DNA of 51,299 bases from Paulinella micropora (GCA_009731375.1 BJOX01000305.1:56420-107718), one strand, 5' to 3'. Numbered from the stretch's first letter, positions 1 to 11,034 are shown. Notes: generated by a model from the sequence alone, not told the origin. Translations and numbers: made by a program.

Positions 1-1084
1 GGGGGGGGGGGGGGGGGGGGGGGGGGGGGTCTGGCTGTGGGCTGGCGTGGGGGGGGCGGTGCTTCGACTTCTCCTCCAGGGCCACGGTGCGGGAACGCTG
101 GGCAAGACGCTTCCCAGAGCCAGGCTTCTCCGCGTTTTTGGAACGCTTCCGGGTAACCCCCAATCTCCTTCTTTTGTTATGGCCTGGGAGGTTGGTTTTC
201 GGCATTGCTCGAATGAAAATTATGAAAAACGATTTGGTATTAAAATAGATAAAAAGCCGCACGACCCTTCAAGTACACAAGAGCTGGTCGAGAAAAAACC
301 AAGAAAAAATCAGGCCGGGCCAGGCGAAAAAAGGGAGGTGGCGCCCTTATCGAAATTTTTTATCCCAACTTTTTTACTGAAAAACACTGTCAGAACGTCT
401 TGCCGGGTGGTACGCAGAACTAAGTAACTAAAACAGATAAAAACATGCGGTTTTCACTAAACGAAATCTTAACAAGTGTAGATTTGCGAACCATACTTTC
501 CGGATCAAAAAAATTAAAAAATCAAATTTTATTATTGTATTGTAAAATAGTCAAAAATATTACCGTTAAGTATATTTCAAATTCAAATTTAATTTTCAAG
601 TTGAATATGACAAACAAAGCATTTGATTTAGATCTCTACAGCAAAAAAAATAAGTTCTAAAAAATAATCAGAACTCGTTGAGTTCCGTGTGCCACCGCAC
701 TAAATCCATTCAAATTACATATGCCTCAGCCTGACTCATGATTAACAGTAATAATAAGCGGCGGCCAGCCGCATTCAGATTCTAGGCTAGGCCCTTTCGT
801 AGATTGATGATGATGCTTCATTTCTTTTCTGCTTATGTATCTTTTTGACACTAGCAGACCTTTTCGTACAGGATGCTTACCACTAGTAGGGATAACTGGG
901 AAGCGTAAGAGAAGGTAGTGAGTTGTAATATTAATTTACGCTGAAGAACTATGTGACAGAAAACGTAGTATGATTAAATTTATTATTTATCAAAATAAGC
1001 AATATGCCATAGCTAACAACCCATTGAAGGGCATGGACAATACTAATCTGATCGAAAAATCACGAGTTAAGGAGCCTACTATTT
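1..1084. other. No recognisable gene; G-run then AT-rich DNA
   Basis: The window opens with about 29 G residues. Short open frames at 47-427 (+) and 445-660 (+) show no domain I recognise and have no splice-bounded partners. The remainder to 1,084 is AT-rich and featureless by eye. Confidence 0.5.
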
Positions 1085-1095
1085 CAGTATTCACC

Positions 1096-1096
<1 letters not shown>

Positions 1097-1127
<31 letters not shown>

Positions 1128-1148
1128 ACAACAAAAAANNNNNNNNNN
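1097..1148. repeat. Poly-C tract and 10-N gap
   Basis: A run of about 30 C residues is followed by an A-rich stretch and ten N (1,139-1,148). The gap cuts the ROCO-TIR gene just after its second TIR domain, so the true 3' end of that gene is not visible. Confidence 0.95.
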
Positions 1149-2530
1149 GTCTTTTCACGATTTCCTCCACGCTGGCTCGCTTGTGGGTCGGAGTGCTGCG
1201 GTCAAAGCTGCAAAAATCAAGGCCACTGAAATCTACGCCATGTTTTTTGCTTTCTGCTTTGAACTGCTCAATCTTTGAATGGTCATCCCTGCTCACGACA
1301 GGGATGATAACCTTGCCCGCTGCTAGTGCCCAACGGACCTCTTTTCTACAGAACTCTCGCGAGAAGTAGCTATTCTTTCCGTCGTCGGTCACGATGGCGA
1401 TGAATGCTTTCGATTTTTGTACTCCCTTTTCCATGGCATTCTCGTCTCGCTTTTCCATCTCCACGTCCAGCCAGCAAGACTTGCCCATCTTACCCAGCGA
1501 AGTGTAGAGCTCACCCGCGGTCACTACGGCTGCTTTATCTCTCTGAGTGTGGCTCAAGAAGAAGTCCCAGTCAGCTTCCGGCGCATACTGTTTATGCTTG
1601 ATTCCGTCTCTGGCACAGACATAGCTCTCTCCCAAGGGCCATTCTTGTGCTGCTTCATTTCCCAAGCGTGTGCTTTCTTGTTTGCTCTTTTGCTTAATTT
1701 CATCGCCATTCCCAGAAACCGGTACCATGGACCCGTGTTGCTCAAGAAAGGCAGCATTGACTTTGGCCACAATTTCCTTCACGCTGGCGTCTTTCAGCGC
1801 CTCATCCTTGCGGTCGAAAGTGCAAAAATCAAAGCGACCAAGATCTAGTCCTCGCTCGTTGCCCTTTCCTATGAGCTTTCCGATTTCGTCCTTGTCGTCT
1901 CTGCGCGCGACAGGAACGATGACTTTGCCCGCGTCCACGGCACAGCGGATCTCTTCCTGGCATGACGCTTGTGAAAAGTAGCTGTTCTGTCCGTTGTCGG
2001 TCACAACCGCGATGAAGACGTCCGAAGTACGTATTGCCTTGAGCTTTTCTGTATCATGAACGTTTCGTTTGTTGTCCTCCTCCCCATCCTGCCAACAAGG
2101 TCTGCCCACCTTGCAAAGCGAATCATGCAGCTCACTGGCGATCAGTTTGGCTTCTTCATCTCTGTGTGAACGGCTTACAAAGAAACTCCAACCAGCTTCT
2201 GCGTGCTGGCCGCGCACATCATCATGCCTGCTCAAGCCCCAAAGCACACTCAAGCCCTCGCGCCCGGTCGCCCATGCCTGCTCGTCCAGCACCTCGCAGA
2301 TCTCATCGCTAGCCTGGGACGTGTCTCTGGCAGGGCCTCGTCCTTTCAGGACACAGTTCTGGCAGAGCAAGTGTGCGACACAGGCCGATTCTTCTGCGCG
2401 GCCCCAGCGAGGAAGGCGAAGCACTGTGAGCACCTCTTGAACGAAGCTGGACGCGTAGTGAAACAAGAAGCCCTTCGAACCCGCCACACACCTATGAACC
2501 AACAAGCATGGAACTGATTGCAATGATGAC
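1149..2530 (-). CDS. Exon with two tandem TIR domains
   Basis: The open frame from 2,565 down to the gap holds two TIR copies. In that frame TIR1 covers roughly residues 126-218 and TIR2 residues 333-423. Each has the hydrophobic first strand (WSFFVS / WDFFLSH), an A(V/I)VTD strand, the segment NSYFS and a C-x-x-E motif with Glu205 and Glu409, where TIR NADases keep their catalytic glutamate. Each repeat ends with (V/I)IPV and then a conserved segment FCxFDR. About 110 residues lie between the repeats. The N-terminal part of the exon is Cys-rich and unassigned. A plausible splice acceptor (TTCATAG) precedes the coding part near 2,500. NADase activity is inferred from the Glu only; adaptor function is the alternative. 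The 3' end is lost in the N gap. Confidence 0.85.
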
Positions 2531-3905
2531 TTCAAAATATGCAAATTAACGGTTTCGAATTCCATCTTTGCACAGGTGCTGACAAATTATTTCAGCGTCA
2601 TATTACATGGATGCACAAGTACATCAAGCATAGCCAAATTATCTGCAGTTGAACACAGCTTGCAAATGTATGTTGTAACTCATAAAGACGAACAGGAAAA
2701 GTTCGCGTCCTTGCTCGTTCAGCACCACACGCACCGCTCCCTTGTCGCCTGTGTGCGGCTGGTCCTCCTCTCGGAAACAGAACTCGTGCGTGCCGAAGTA
2801 GATTGCCAAGCGCTGAGCACACAAGTTGTGCACAGCAAGCACAAGATTTTCGAAGATTTTTACATCATCAGACAATACAAAAGAAAACACATTGTCAGGA
2901 GGTATCCACTAGCTTCTTCGCACCATACCTCAGGGCCCAGTTTCTTACTTAGGAGTCGGGGGGCCAACACAGCCATGAAGCCTGGTGGGAATAGTAGTTC
3001 CGTAGTCTTTCGCTGGGAGAACTTGACCCCCGCCGCCAAGCAGCGCTCACCGAAACCGAAACCCAGGTCCCGAGGCGCGAAGATGACGCCAGAGTATCGC
3101 TCGCCCACGCTGCTGGGAATCATAATTTGCTCTGCGTTGCTGATGTCGAAGGATGGCTGGCGGAACAGTGGAGGGGGCGGTGCGGCTGGAGCCTGAGAGT
3201 CTTCTGTAAGTTCTGATACTGGCGTCGCAGCAGACAGCGGCTCCGGTTTGTGGCTAAGGGGTGCAATCACATCGAGCACTTGCAGGAATCGCAATACCTA
3301 CATGTCAGTGGAGATGCAAACGAAAGATAAAACGGAGGATCTAGAGGGCCATAGGTCCTTTCCTATAACTACATGATGAAAACGTTCAATTTTATGCATC
3401 TGCAACTTGATAATCGATGGTGCATGCTAAGGTTTCGCGGTTACAACCTGGGGAACGTCTTCTTCCTTGGCAAGCTTTGGTCCGAATCTACAATGCAGAC
3501 AGAGCCGCTTACGAGAAATCGACTCGGAGCAACCAGAGCACACACTTCGATTGCACTCGTGGCAGTAATGGTGTATGTGAGCCAACGTCCACGCCTTATT
3601 ACAGACTTGGCATTTGTCCATTTTGCTTTTTCGGCGGTCAGCTTGAGAAGCGCTAGCTCGCTCGGCTTTTTTTTGGCGTCAATAGCATCATCGTCTACCG
3701 CTTCCGATGCCTCTTGTTCCGAATAGCGTAGGCATCATGGAGGCGGGCCAGCGTTCTTCCAGTAGAGCTTTCTGAATATCCTGGCGAGGTACCCCTCCTC
3801 GGTTGGTCTTCAAGCCTGTGTCATGATTCAGAATAAGGTGTCTCCTTTTGGACTGACCTTATGACTACTACTACTACTACTACTACTACTGATACTACTA
3901 CTACT

Positions 3906-3977
<72 letters not shown>

Positions 3978-5463
3978 AGCTAACAGCAACTATAAGAACA
4001 TCAACAATATAATCATAACCGTAGAACGGATGCCCGTGGGGCCGAACAATGACTGCCAGAGCAAGAGCAAGCCAAACCGGACTGCACAAAGGCAACACAT
4101 GTGCAATAGTAACAATATTAATACGCAAATGCCAACTTAACAGCAGTCATCAAAAAGGTTTTCGTCAAAGTCTACCAATGCATTGTGTTTCATATACTTG
4201 TCATACACACAGAGCAAGGAAAATGTGTTCAAGAAAGCTGCAGGTGGCAGTATGGATCCCAAACTCTTCCTCTATAATGTCACGCTGATACACCCATACC
4301 CAGCGAAATAAAAATATTAACACAGTCTGAATGTTTCAACCGACATTTTGTGTGAATTGAAAACGGAAGTAAAAGAATAATTGCAGTCATAGAGCCGACA
4401 TTAACCGAGCTTCATTGTAGTAACTATGCATCGGGTGATTGTCTAGTGCACTCACCTGAGCACGAGCTCAGTTCCGAACTCCATCACATCGCCTTGGTAG
4501 ATCAGTTCCCGAAGCACCAGCTGTATAGAACAGCAACATCAATAATGAAACATAATGCATATACTTTGCATGAAATTCGTAACATTGTACAGGACGACGT
4601 AAGTCATACATATATATAAAATATTTATATATGCATGAGTAATAGATTTGTTCGTGGGTGTTGTTCAAATTGTATGTAGCCACAATGAGAATTATGTCTT
4701 CACAATCACCTCAGGAGCGCTCGTGGGAAGAAGAGATTTTACTATCTCTAAAGCCTCTGCATAGGACGCGTGCCACTTCGTCTGAAACATTTGCAAAACA
4801 TCATTTCAAAATTATGAAGTCACTTTGACAATTTTATGACGCTTGGTAGTAACTTGAGTTTCATGCTACCAGGTGTTTGTTGCGCCACTTTGCTAGCCCA
4901 TCTTGAGCCATCAACAAAAACTCAGGCACGTTCGCAAGATCCGGGATGCTGCGCACACGGCATGGCAATCAATCAAGTACAAAATGCCATTTTTCCCTCC
5001 AAGTTCGCGGCTGATGTGGACAGGGGGTAAAGCGCTATCCAAAACACACTCATGCTGGACCTGAGCAAGTTGCGACCGGCTCGGGCAACGCGCTTCCGGA
5101 GATCTTCCAGCATCGCGGGCGCCTTTTCAGTCTCGCAGTCCAGTAGCATGCCCGAAGCGTCCAGGTGCGCGTGCTTGAATTCCGAGCTCAGTCTTGGGGC
5201 AAGCTATAGCAGCCCAGACCGCTGTGAATTATTTCGATTTCAGCGTAAAACAGCTTGCAAGGAGGGAAAGACTCGTGCAATAGATTTCAATACTCGACTA
5301 AAAGTCATACATGTATGTTACAATTGACTAAGAATGTATACACAGTCGTCATACACATTCATGATTCCAAATGAATCAAGGGCATACTTGAAAATGTTGG
5401 GATACCTTTGAAATAATATTTTTGCACATTAATTTTTTCTTTTGTTTTTTGTTTTTCTTTTTT

Positions 5464-5514
<51 letters not shown>

Positions 5515-8500
5515 GAAAATAGATTAGTAGAGCCAGGGTTGCATTGTCGATGTATCAATAACAACAATAATTTCAACATATTTACAATTTTCAACAATGC
5601 GCGCGTGCCAACCTGTTGCAGCCACTCCTGTGTGCGCTGCAGCTGAGGCGGCTCCAGCTGGTCTTGATGTGTGCACACCAACACCGTGCAACAGGCGCGA
5701 TGGTATGCGCCCAGCGAATCTCTACACAATCGAGGGGAGGAATAGGTGCGAGCAGGGGGGTTGAATGTAGTCATGATTGAAAAAGAGTATTTCATTTGGA
5801 ACATTTGCAACCTTGGCTCAGTTTCACGATGCAGTTTGATGAAGTTAGCATGAAATTACAATCGTACTTAATTGTTAAATGAGCGACTGTACTGAATGCT
5901 TGCGTACAGAACTCGTTTTTTTTTTTTTTTCATGAACAGAGGGAAATTCTCTTGATCCGAAGGAACTTACAAGGCACTGAGCCAAAGTCTCAGCTGCTGC
6001 TCCCGGTTGCGCTCGTCATCGGTGGCTTTGCAGACCAGTAGGAAGACAGCGCAGTCGGCCGACAAGAAGTGCAGGTTGGTGGCGTAGAACTCGGGCTGGC
6101 CCGGCAGGTCCCGCACCATCCAATGCAGCCCCGCCTCCGAGTCCTGTACACAGTGTGTCAAACAATGCGCCATGGGACATCAAAAGGCAAACAAAGGGAA
6201 ATTTCTAGAATATCCGATAATGTATGCATAATAGTATGTCTCTACCGAACAAGTAAAACATTTCATTGCATTCATGATGGTTAGTCACGAATACGATTCG
6301 CGAAGATTGTTTTCTGAAACGAAGAGTACTTTCTTTTGCTAAGCTGCAGTCAATAGATCCACCCTCTTTTATGCCATGACATTTTGGAAACACCTCACTG
6401 ACTGTCTTTTGAATTGCTTGTGTAAGCCATTCCGAGTGGATATTCATCGGGTTGAGAATGATTATGCACCAGGCAGTTGAAGAGCAGCACGATGGTAGTC
6501 CGCTCCAGGCGACTCCATTTGGCAGTCTTGCGCTTCAGTGAAGGCGCTAACCAGCCCCGCTCCAGCAGCGTCGACTTGCCCACTTTGAAATTGCCCACCG
6601 TTACTAACTGCAGATCAGACAGAGCGGCAATCAATCGCAAGTATCAACCATTGAAAGGACTGCCAAGTAAATTTCATGGTCATTTATCGATAAGAAGTAG
6701 CACTGGGAGGGACAAATAGCCAAGAATTATTCCAGAATTATATTTTGTACTTTCTGACAGCGTGGTGGACTGAGACCAAGTAAAGCCTAGTAACATGTGG
6801 CGTAAGTTCAAACAAGAGGCTGTTGGGTAATTACGCAAAAGTACATAGAAATTCTCTGACCTGCAGCCGCGTCCGCGGTATTTGTTTTAGCTTTGAGCTT
6901 CCGAGTCGCAACAGCTGCAGCACCTGAGCAACACACGACAAGATCTAAGGTTGTATCTCTCCTAAGCTACCAAGGTTGGCGATATTAACATACTTGGATG
7001 CCTGCGTCCACGCCTAAGACGTTAACGTCACTGCGCGCCCGTCTTCCCAACTCATCATCCCGTTTCAGCAGCTCTATGACGTCAAGAGTCAAAATAGAAG
7101 ATTTGGCTGCAGATAATAAATTGCATTATCTAAGTTGAGAGGATTTCAAGTGACTGCCTGCAAAGTACCTGCATTTCGGCTGACCAGCAGCTTCTGTAGC
7201 TTACCAAAGCGCTTGGGGTCTCCGAGCTCTGCTGGGACCGTTGTCAATTGATTGGAACGCAGATCCAGCTCCTCTAGAAACGTTAAGCCGTCTTCGCTCG
7301 AAACTAGTACCGACAAGTCGTCGTCTGTCAAGCCGATCGCGTTGAGTCGCAGGCGCCGCAGATGCTGGTGTTTCTGCAATGTGTCAGCAAACATGACATC
7401 TTGCTGCATTTGAGCTCAAATAAAGTTGTACAGATGAAAATCTTTTTAAAATTTACAAGTGACATTTGGTATCTACTTGTCTGGTCTCTTGCTCTCTCTT
7501 TAGCGACTTTTTAATTCAAAGGACATCATTCCCCCTTTTGATACTTTTTTTTCTCTTTCAGCATCTGCTTTTTTTTGTCTTTATTTGATCATTTGATTCT
7601 CAAAGTTTGTGTGCTTTCCTCACTCAATTACATCTACACGCTAGGTTGAGACTAGGAAAAAATAAGCACAAGCTAAAATACACAAAAATAAATTACTATT
7701 TTGTATCGTATTATAAATATATTGTAACATTGATAATGAAAATCACAAAAACAGTCATACTTATTACTGTCTCATGATAAGCAACATTGCATAATATACA
7801 AATGATCTGAGTTAAGCTGGCTAACCGATATCCAGACAAGGAGCTCCTGGGAATAAGAATGATGAGCGATCTTAGAGGACTGCAACACTAGCTCTTGTAG
7901 ATTGGTTCCCTAGCAAACCAGCAACAGGTAGTAGGGCGTGATGAATACAGGCACTGATGTTTTAACATTTAAAATGAATACAAGTTTCATGCTGTGCAAC
8001 AAACGAATTGCTGAACACAGACCTCGGGACCATACTAGTCACTGACAAAAACGAATGATCAATGTTAAAATATTACTAGTTTTACACTATATTTCTGCGG
8101 CCGCGGTTATCGTTGAAAGTTATAGACACCGCAAATATTAGCAACAAGAGCAATCACAAATAGTTTCGTATAAACACATATACAACATATTATACTTCAG
8201 TCTGGTATGTTGGGAGTTCACCTTCTCAAAAAGGACTGTGTTGTCAGCAGGCCCCACTACTCCGACACGGGCTGCTCCCTAGCACAAGACATGTTTTAAG
8301 TCAACACGCACACATAATATTACACACAAACTCTCTCGCGCACACAAATGCGACTGCAAAAATCAAAAAGTCAATCTGAGGTTGAGACCCGAATGCAAAA
8401 CTCCTGCAGCTCGGCCACGCGCGATCGATTTGTCTGGCAAGAAAAAAAAGCAAGTGATATATTGTTAGACACATACATTGGAAAAAGACATGATCTTAGT

Positions 8501-8933
8501 CTACATTATTATCAAATATATGCTATTTTAGAATGGAATTAGATAAATAACCAACATAAACAAATATTGATGCTGTTACAGCAAATAGTCCTGTAACTAT
8601 TTCCAACATGACTGATAAGTATTAAGGATTTTTTCTGTGTTACATATCTTGTAGAGATTTCACAATGATCCCTGCTTAATATGATTTCCTTATTCAAGTT
8701 GCCAATCAATCGATAATATAACGCATACTTCTAATTTGCACACACCAGTCAGATGTAATATTGCAAGTTGCCAATCATTGTATAATGTAATGCATACTTC
8801 TAACTTACACATCAGTCAGACTAAGGTAAGACACAAGACGGGACGCACACGGGAAGCGCTCAGGTCCGACCTCGACAATCCTCAACGCCTTCTTGTTCTC
8901 TATTCCATCCAGCTTCGTGAGGGTTGTGTTATT
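1149..8933 (-). CDS. LRR-Roc-COR-TIR-TIR receptor-like gene (ROCO family), multi-exon
   Basis: This is my reconstruction of one minus-strand gene from a series of colinear exons. Starting at 8,933 it runs through LRR exons (8,933-6,860), Roc GTPase exons (6,607 to about 5,050), COR exons (about 4,960-4,447), a zinc finger (about 3,680-3,430), the rest of COR (3,297-2,650) and a large exon with two TIR domains (to 1,149, at a gap). ROCO proteins couple a Roc GTPase and a COR dimerisation module to LRRs. TIR domains act as adaptors or NAD-cleaving enzymes in immunity and cell death. An intracellular pathogen- or damage-sensing role is therefore inferred. The upstream LRR array A has minus-strand exons in the same phase that could extend the LRR region. 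Exon limits are by eye. The domain order is well supported, but joining everything into one transcript is not proven. Confidence 0.75.
2650..2812 (-). CDS. C-terminal COR exon
   Basis: Minus-strand exon preceded by the acceptor CTCAG at 2,813-2,817. It encodes RLAIYFGTHEF..., a charged loop and a strand-rich segment (AVRVVLNEQGRELFLFVF). This fits the C-terminal beta-rich half of a COR domain that follows the FPPGF segment of the preceding exon. The donor is uncertain. Confidence 0.5.
2929..3297 (-). CDS. COR domain core exon
   Basis: The exon is bounded by the acceptor ATGTAG and the donor GTATGG. It encodes VLRFLQVLDVIAPL, a Pro-rich linker, IMIPSSV and, near the end, LLFPPGFMAVLAPRLL. COR domains typically carry an 'iPslL' strand and an 'FPpGff.rL..rl' helix at this spacing, so the match is specific even though the linker is unique. 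Confidence 0.65.
3430..3680 (-). CDS. FYVE/RING-like zinc finger inserted in the COR region
   Basis: The minus frame from about 3,621 encodes CQVC, then HHYCHEC, CSGC and CLHC, giving four Cys/His pairs with the FYVE-type spacing around a basic HHYC core. FYVE fingers bind phosphatidylinositol-3-phosphate on endosomes. The WxxD and full RR/KHHCR motifs are not intact, so lipid binding is uncertain and a generic zinc finger is possible. Upstream, an acidic then basic segment sits in another frame. An eight-T run at about 3,669-3,676 separates the two frames and is a likely indel. Confidence 0.6.
3858..3976. repeat. (CTA)n microsatellite
   Basis: CTA triplets with two interruptions, in an intron of the ROCO gene. 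Similar CTA/TAG arrays occur at 5,463, 38,330 and 38,925. Confidence 0.95.
3977..4446. other. Intronic, no exon recognised
   Basis: AT-rich DNA between COR exons with short uninformative frames. No domain, RNA gene or mobile element is recognised by eye. Confidence 0.4.
4447..4966 (-). CDS. N-terminal COR exons (three small exons)
   Basis: Three minus-strand coding pieces are visible. About 4,966-4,880 encodes RSIPDLANVPEFLLMAQDG. About 4,785-4,708 encodes FQTKWHASYAEALEIVKSLL. About 4,521-4,457 encodes LVLRELIYQGDVMEFGTELVL. The last matches the 'L..LhdlGdvlyF' helix-turn that follows Roc in ROCO proteins. Introns are AT-rich. Exact splice sites are approximate. Confidence 0.5.
5050..6607 (-). 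CDS. Roc GTPase domain, four exons
   Basis: Exon 6,607-6,470 (138 nt) carries the P-loop GNFKVGKST. Exon 6,143-5,971, with donor GTAAGT, carries the G3-type motif VRDLPGQPEF and the following SADCAVFLLV strand. Exon about 5,719-5,613 carries LVCTHQD, a G4-type T-H-x-D motif. Exon about 5,207-5,050 encodes the end of the domain (HLDASGMLLDCET...MLEDLRKRV). The motif order and the Q-P-E after DxPG are typical of Roc/Ras-like proteins. No clear switch-I threonine motif is visible, so GTP hydrolysis may be altered. Confidence 0.75.
5463..5515. repeat. (TAG)n microsatellite
   Basis: TAG triplets, about 17 copies, within an intron of the Roc region; it is the complement type of the 3,858 array. 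Confidence 0.95.
6860..8933 (-). CDS. LRR exons of the ROCO gene
   Basis: Minus-strand exons encode leucine-rich repeats. They are 8,933-8,871 (NNTTLTKLDGIENKKALRIVE, 63 nt), about 8,434-8,388 (RVAELQEFCIR), about 8,279-8,225, about 7,913-7,830 (TNLQELVLQSSKI), 7,373-7,169 (HLRRLRLNAIGLTDDDL and FLEELDLRSNQLTTVP, two to three repeats), about 7,077-6,991 (VIELLKRDDELGRRARSDV) and about 6,926-6,864 (VLQLLRLGSSKLKQIP). The repeat type changes from the 28-residue RNI style toward a 23-residue LxxLxLxxNxLxxxP style near Roc. Donor GTACTT at 7,168 and donor GTCGG at 8,870 resemble donors in array A. Confidence 0.6.
7400..7830. other. Intron, AT-rich, nothing recognised
   Basis: Low-complexity AT-rich DNA between LRR exons. 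No RNA gene or transposon ends were recognised. Confidence 0.4.
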
Positions 8934-9087
8934 CTGCATAGCAGCAACAACCATAGATTGAAAAGAATATACACGAAATTAATTTCAAAATAAAGCCATT
9001 CAATATTACACGCAAGTGAATGCAGGGCTGCTGGAATGAAGGCTAGAGAAAATTAATATGGAGTCTGCGGATACATTTAAGGTGACT

Positions 9088-9170
9088 GTATCACTGTCGT
9101 GTCATTCCGTGACGGGAAGACAACAAAGTTAGATTTATCATGCAAGGGCTACGGTGAATTGGGCGCCATC
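9088..9170 (+). CDS. N-terminal exon of the plus-strand LRR gene (array A)
   Basis: Encodes SFRDGKTTKLDLSCKGYGELGAI, a capping-type LRR segment. A near-identical segment (SFRDGKTTNMDLSRRGY) is in the minus exon at 45,244-45,387, so it is a shared module of arrays A and C. The upstream boundary is uncertain. Confidence 0.5.
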
Positions 9171-9171
9171 C

Positions 9172-9204
<33 letters not shown>

Positions 9205-9223
9205 TGCATACACATACAAGCAG

Positions 9224-9255
<32 letters not shown>

Positions 9256-9309
9256 ACAGAGAGAGAGAGAGAGATAAATATACACATACAAGCACACACA
9301 CACACACAC

Positions 9310-9347
<38 letters not shown>

Positions 9348-9425
9348 ATATACACATACAAGCACACACACACACACACACACACACAAGTACTCACTCA
9401 CTCACTCACTGTTTCTCTCTCAGAT
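9171..9425. repeat. Compound CT/CA/GA microsatellite
   Basis: Alternating (CT)n, (CA)n and (GA)n tracts with an imperfect internal duplication, in the intron before array A cassette 1. Confidence 0.95.
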
Positions 9426-9437
9426 ACATACACAAAT

Positions 9438-9455
9438 GCTACCGCGCGCGGCAGC
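9438..9455. repeat. GC-rich palindromic cassette boundary P1
   Basis: GCTACCGCGCGCGGCAGC, one base off a perfect 18-bp palindrome; same family as the sites at 10,987, 45,719, 45,976, 46,232, 46,612 and 46,874. Confidence 0.85.
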
Positions 9456-9492
9456 AAAGACACAAAGTTGTGTGTATGTGTGGTCAAATTGG

Positions 9493-9576
9493 GTGAACAC
9501 AACTGTTCAAACTCTTAACATCGGCTACAACAATCTCGGCGACAAAGGCGCTGCACTGATCGCAGAAGCAATTAAG
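9493..9576 (+). CDS. LRR exon, cassette 1 plus member
   Basis: 84 nt, 28 codons, beginning V-N-T-T-V-Q-T-L-N-I and containing NNLGDKGA. It ends AAG before the donor GTCTGAC. The base before the exon is GG instead of AG (TTGG versus TTAG in the inverted copy at 11,210), so this acceptor looks inactivated. Confidence 0.8.
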
Positions 9577-9583
9577 GTCTGAC

Positions 9584-9667
9584 CTCCAAAGCCTTCCCGA
9601 TGGCAGCAGCTCCATCAGGGCCAATAATATTCAAGTTGAGGTTGAGGGTAGTAATGCTTTTGTTGAC
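9584..9667 (-). CDS. LRR exon, cassette 1 minus member
   Basis: 84 nt, 28 codons: V-N-K-S-I-T-T-L-N-L, NIIGPDGAAAIGKALE. Acceptor TACAG. The donor is the same 7-bp palindrome GTCTGAC (9,577-9,583) used by the plus exon. Same strand and phase as the ROCO gene downstream. Confidence 0.85.
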
Positions 9668-9696
9668 CTGTACCCAAACATCAACATTTCATCCAT

Positions 9697-10037
9697 GCTA
9701 CCGCGTTTGAGGAGATTGTGCTAAAAAAACCGTTTGGTGCTTGGGATTTTTGGGTTAGCATTTGTGGAAAATGCAACGGGTTTCGATGAACACCCAGACA
9801 AAAACTTCACCACAGGCCCGATTTATTTTCATGGGCGTGGCAGCTTCGCGTGAGGGCAAACACCATATCCTCACTGAGTATGTGGTCTGTTAACTTTCTT
9901 TTTGTTTTTTTCTTTGTATTGCCTTGTGCCTCCTTTTTCTTTGAAATTTTTTTGCTTTAAGCTCCTTTCGTTCACTACTTCTAGTACTAAGAGTTTGCAT
10001 TCTGGAATGGTGTTGCACATGTGTATCTGCTTTGAAG
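9697..10037. other. Intergenic/intronic, nothing recognised
   Basis: Begins with a half palindrome (GCTACCGCG at 9,697) whose second half is missing. The rest has short frames only, with no domain I can name. Confidence 0.4.
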
Positions 10038-10121
10038 GCCAAGTATGAAGGCAAGCTCCTCGATTTGTCAAACGAAAGTCTGGGAGTTGCTGGTGCCTCT
10101 GCAGTCGCCAAGGGACTGCAG
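10038..10121 (+). CDS. LRR exon, unpaired
   Basis: 84 nt encoding AKYEGKLLDLSNESLGVAGA...; acceptor GAAG, donor GTCACAC. It fits the 28-residue LRR template but has no convergent partner exon, and its first codons are not Val-Asn. Confidence 0.65.
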
Positions 10122-10246
10122 GTCACACCGACTATACATACATCTTTACATTACTCCTTCAGGTCAGGACTACAGCTTATGAGACTACGGACGGTAATAT
10201 TCATGAAATGTTGGTGTTTGGTACAGGAGTAGGAGATCTTACAGGT

Positions 10247-10590
<344 letters not shown>

Positions 10591-10605
10591 TCTAGAGACA
10601 AGAAG

Positions 10606-10632
10606 CTAAGAGAGGAGACAAGAAGCTAACAG

Positions 10633-10663
<31 letters not shown>

Positions 10664-10725
10664 GGAGGGGGGGGGCCTCTCTTTCTCTCCTCCGTTTCTC
10701 TTCTCGCTCTCCCTCCCTCTTCTCG

Positions 10726-10765
<40 letters not shown>

Positions 10766-10850
10766 GTTCCCTCTCTTTCTCTCTCACACACACACACATC
10801 ACACACACACACACACATCACACACACACACACACACACACACCACCCAC
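10606..10850. repeat. GA/CT/CA microsatellite with AGAAGCTAA duplication
   Basis: Contains AAGCTAAGAGAGGAGACAAG motifs, then GA, CT and CA runs. The reverse complement is present at 47,340-47,790, marking the outer end of the inverted duplication. Confidence 0.9.
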
Positions 10851-10986
10851 CTACCCAAAACGTTTAACAACAAGCATGCATATTCACATGCAATATACAT
10901 ATTATACATACACATTTTTATGTGCTAATAGGTACTATTTATACACAACATACCAACATATTCACAATGATATGCATCATTTTAAT

Positions 10987-11005
10987 GCTACCGGCGCGCG
11001 GTAGC
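10987..11005. repeat. Palindromic cassette boundary P3
   Basis: GCTACCGGCGCGCGGTAGC, 19 bp, palindromic around GCGCGC. Homology between arms A and B stops at this site: cassette 2 follows in arm A, while a different cassette follows in arm B. Confidence 0.85.
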
Positions 11006-11034
11006 ATGGATGAAATGTTGATGTTTGGGTACAG

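Noticed and set aside
47-427. 126-codon frame near the window start
   Set aside because: No recognisable domain, begins next to a G-run, and no splice-consistent neighbours; not enough to call a gene.
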